DNA from: Nonomuraea africana | GTDB lineage: Bacteria > Actinomycetota > Actinomycetes > Streptosporangiales > Streptosporangiaceae | Direction of reading: 5' to 3' | Assembly (NCBI RefSeq): GCF_014873535.1 | Contig: NZ_JADBEF010000001.1 | Location: 3,720,001-3,784,000 of the forward strand | DNA length: 64,000 nt | Shown here: positions 63,452 to 64,000 of the stretch, piece after piece | Layout of the letters: the number at the start of each line of letters is the position of its first letter | Numbering within the stretch: the stretch's first letter is position 1 | Translations under genes and position numbers: made by a program | The notes under the pieces: model-generated | What the model saw: only the letters and a program-made list of their open reading frames with translations | Told to the model about the DNA's origin: nothing | The model's database searches: none

Positions 63452-64000
63452 TCAGACTCGCAGCGTCTCCAGCGCGGGCTTGAGCGCGTCCTCGTCCATC
63501 CGCCCCTCGCCGGCCGCCGCCCACGCCGCCGCGCAGGCCGTCCTCAGCCCCTCGATCCACCCACCGTCGCCGTCGAGGTACAGCAGGCCGTCCGACCACC
63601 TGGCCCGCCAGCCCTGCCGTACCCGCGGATAGGGCCGGTGCAGCGCCGACAGATCCTCGGCGACGTACGTCGGCCGGTGCTCGGGGGCGGCCGTCAGCAC
63701 CTCGCGCGGCGTGGCGACGCCGGTGAGCACGAGCAGGCTGTCGACGCCCGCGTTGGTCGCGCCCTCGATGTCGGTGTCGAGCCTGTCCCCCACCACCAGC
63801 GGCCGCTCGGCCCCGGTTCGGATCATGGACTCGCGGTGCAGCGGCGGCGCCGGCTTGCCCGCGTAGACCGGCTCGACGCCGGTGGCCGTGGCGATCACCC
63901 GCACCATCGCGCCGTTTCCCGGCAGCTCGCCGCGGGCCGTGGGCATCGTGGCGTCGCCGTTGGCGGCCACGAACCAGGCGCCCTGCCGTACGGCGAGCAC
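63452..64000 (-). CDS. HAD-IIA family phosphatase, 5' end outside the window
   Basis: A partial protein (182 visible residues, N-terminus cut at the window edge). Visible motifs are YAGKPAPP (HAD motif III lysine) and VVGDRLDTDIEGATNAG (motif IV). A further C-terminal segment of roughly 70 residues, typical of actinobacterial NagD-like proteins, follows. In mycobacteria the equivalent (Rv1692) is a glycerol-3-phosphate phosphatase, and the gene order supports that. The catalytic DxD lies off the window. Confidence 0.88.
   Translation of the reverse strand: MLAVRQGAWFVAANGDATMPTARGELPGNGAMVRVIATATGVEPVYAGKPAPPLHRESMIRTGAERPLVVGDRLDTDIEGATNAGVDSLLVLTGVATPREVLTAAPEHRPTYVAEDLSALHRPYPRVRQGWRARWSDGLLYLDGDGGWIEGLRTACAAAWAAAGEGRMDEDALKPALETLRV

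Overview
The window is about 64 kb of GC-rich, gene-dense chromosome from a filamentous actinobacterium. Supporting signs are RbpA, WhiA, OpcA, SteA, a mycothiol-dependent-type isomerase, a SapA-like spore protein, frequent GTG and TTG starts, and gene orders typical of actinomycetes (uvrC-rapZ-yvcK-whiA-gap-pgk-tpiA-secG-rbpA; ctaA/ctaB next to tkt-tal-pgi-zwf-opcA-pgl; tlyA-nadK-recN-steA). A member of Streptosporangiales is my best guess, but no rRNA is present to prove it. Almost everything is chromosomal housekeeping; no IS, phage, CRISPR array or tRNA was seen.

Layout. 1-13.2 kb: an EamA exporter, then a hydroxyproline/proline-derivative catabolic locus transcribed leftward as two consecutive units. 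The first has the D-hydroxyproline dehydrogenase subunits (DAO-type FAD protein, 2Fe-2S protein, FAD/BFD protein), a DapA-family deaminase and a 4-hydroxyproline epimerase. The second has a Liv-type ABC importer, a second proline-racemase-family enzyme, an ornithine-cyclodeaminase-family reductase and a GntR/FCD regulator. Each unit starts behind a palindrome sharing the octamer TGTGACAT. 13.2-26 kb: haem A synthesis (ctaA, ctaB), a PrsW protease, and the pentose-phosphate cluster tkt-tal-pgi-zwf-opcA plus pgl. 26-34 kb: adenosine deaminase, a TetR/SDR pair with a clear candidate operator, an ACT-GNAT protein, a FAD oxidase/amidohydrolase pair, and a SapA-like secreted protein. 34-44 kb: rbpA, secG and the glycolytic operon, whiA, yvcK, rapZ and uvrC. 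44-54 kb: three tandem Rieske lipoproteins, uvrA, a mycothiol-type isomerase with a metallo-beta-lactamase-fold hydrolase, pssA/psd, and terC behind a yybP-ykoY manganese riboswitch. 53-64 kb: a cell-envelope/cell-division run (glycosyltransferase, murJ, MraY-like transferase, SteB/MctB, SteA), then recN, nadK, tlyA, a 58-residue small protein, an SCP2 protein and a truncated HAD phosphatase.

Most striking. (1) A 77-bp element occurs twice, between livK/livH and between zwf/opcA. Each copy is a 24-codon mini-ORF whose GTG overlaps the upstream stop and whose TGA overlaps the downstream ATG. It ends in a perfect 11-bp hairpin with the Shine-Dalgarno in the loop and the downstream start codon in the stem. 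(2) YvcK appears to carry a roughly 250-residue N-terminal extension built from 40-residue (120-bp) tandem repeats. (3) The hydroxyproline locus holds two proline-racemase paralogues that both keep the Cys/Cys pair, plus two candidate operators. (4) The terC riboswitch shows a plausible SD-sequestering hairpin.

Many adjacent genes overlap by ATGA/GTGA, which I used to choose starts.
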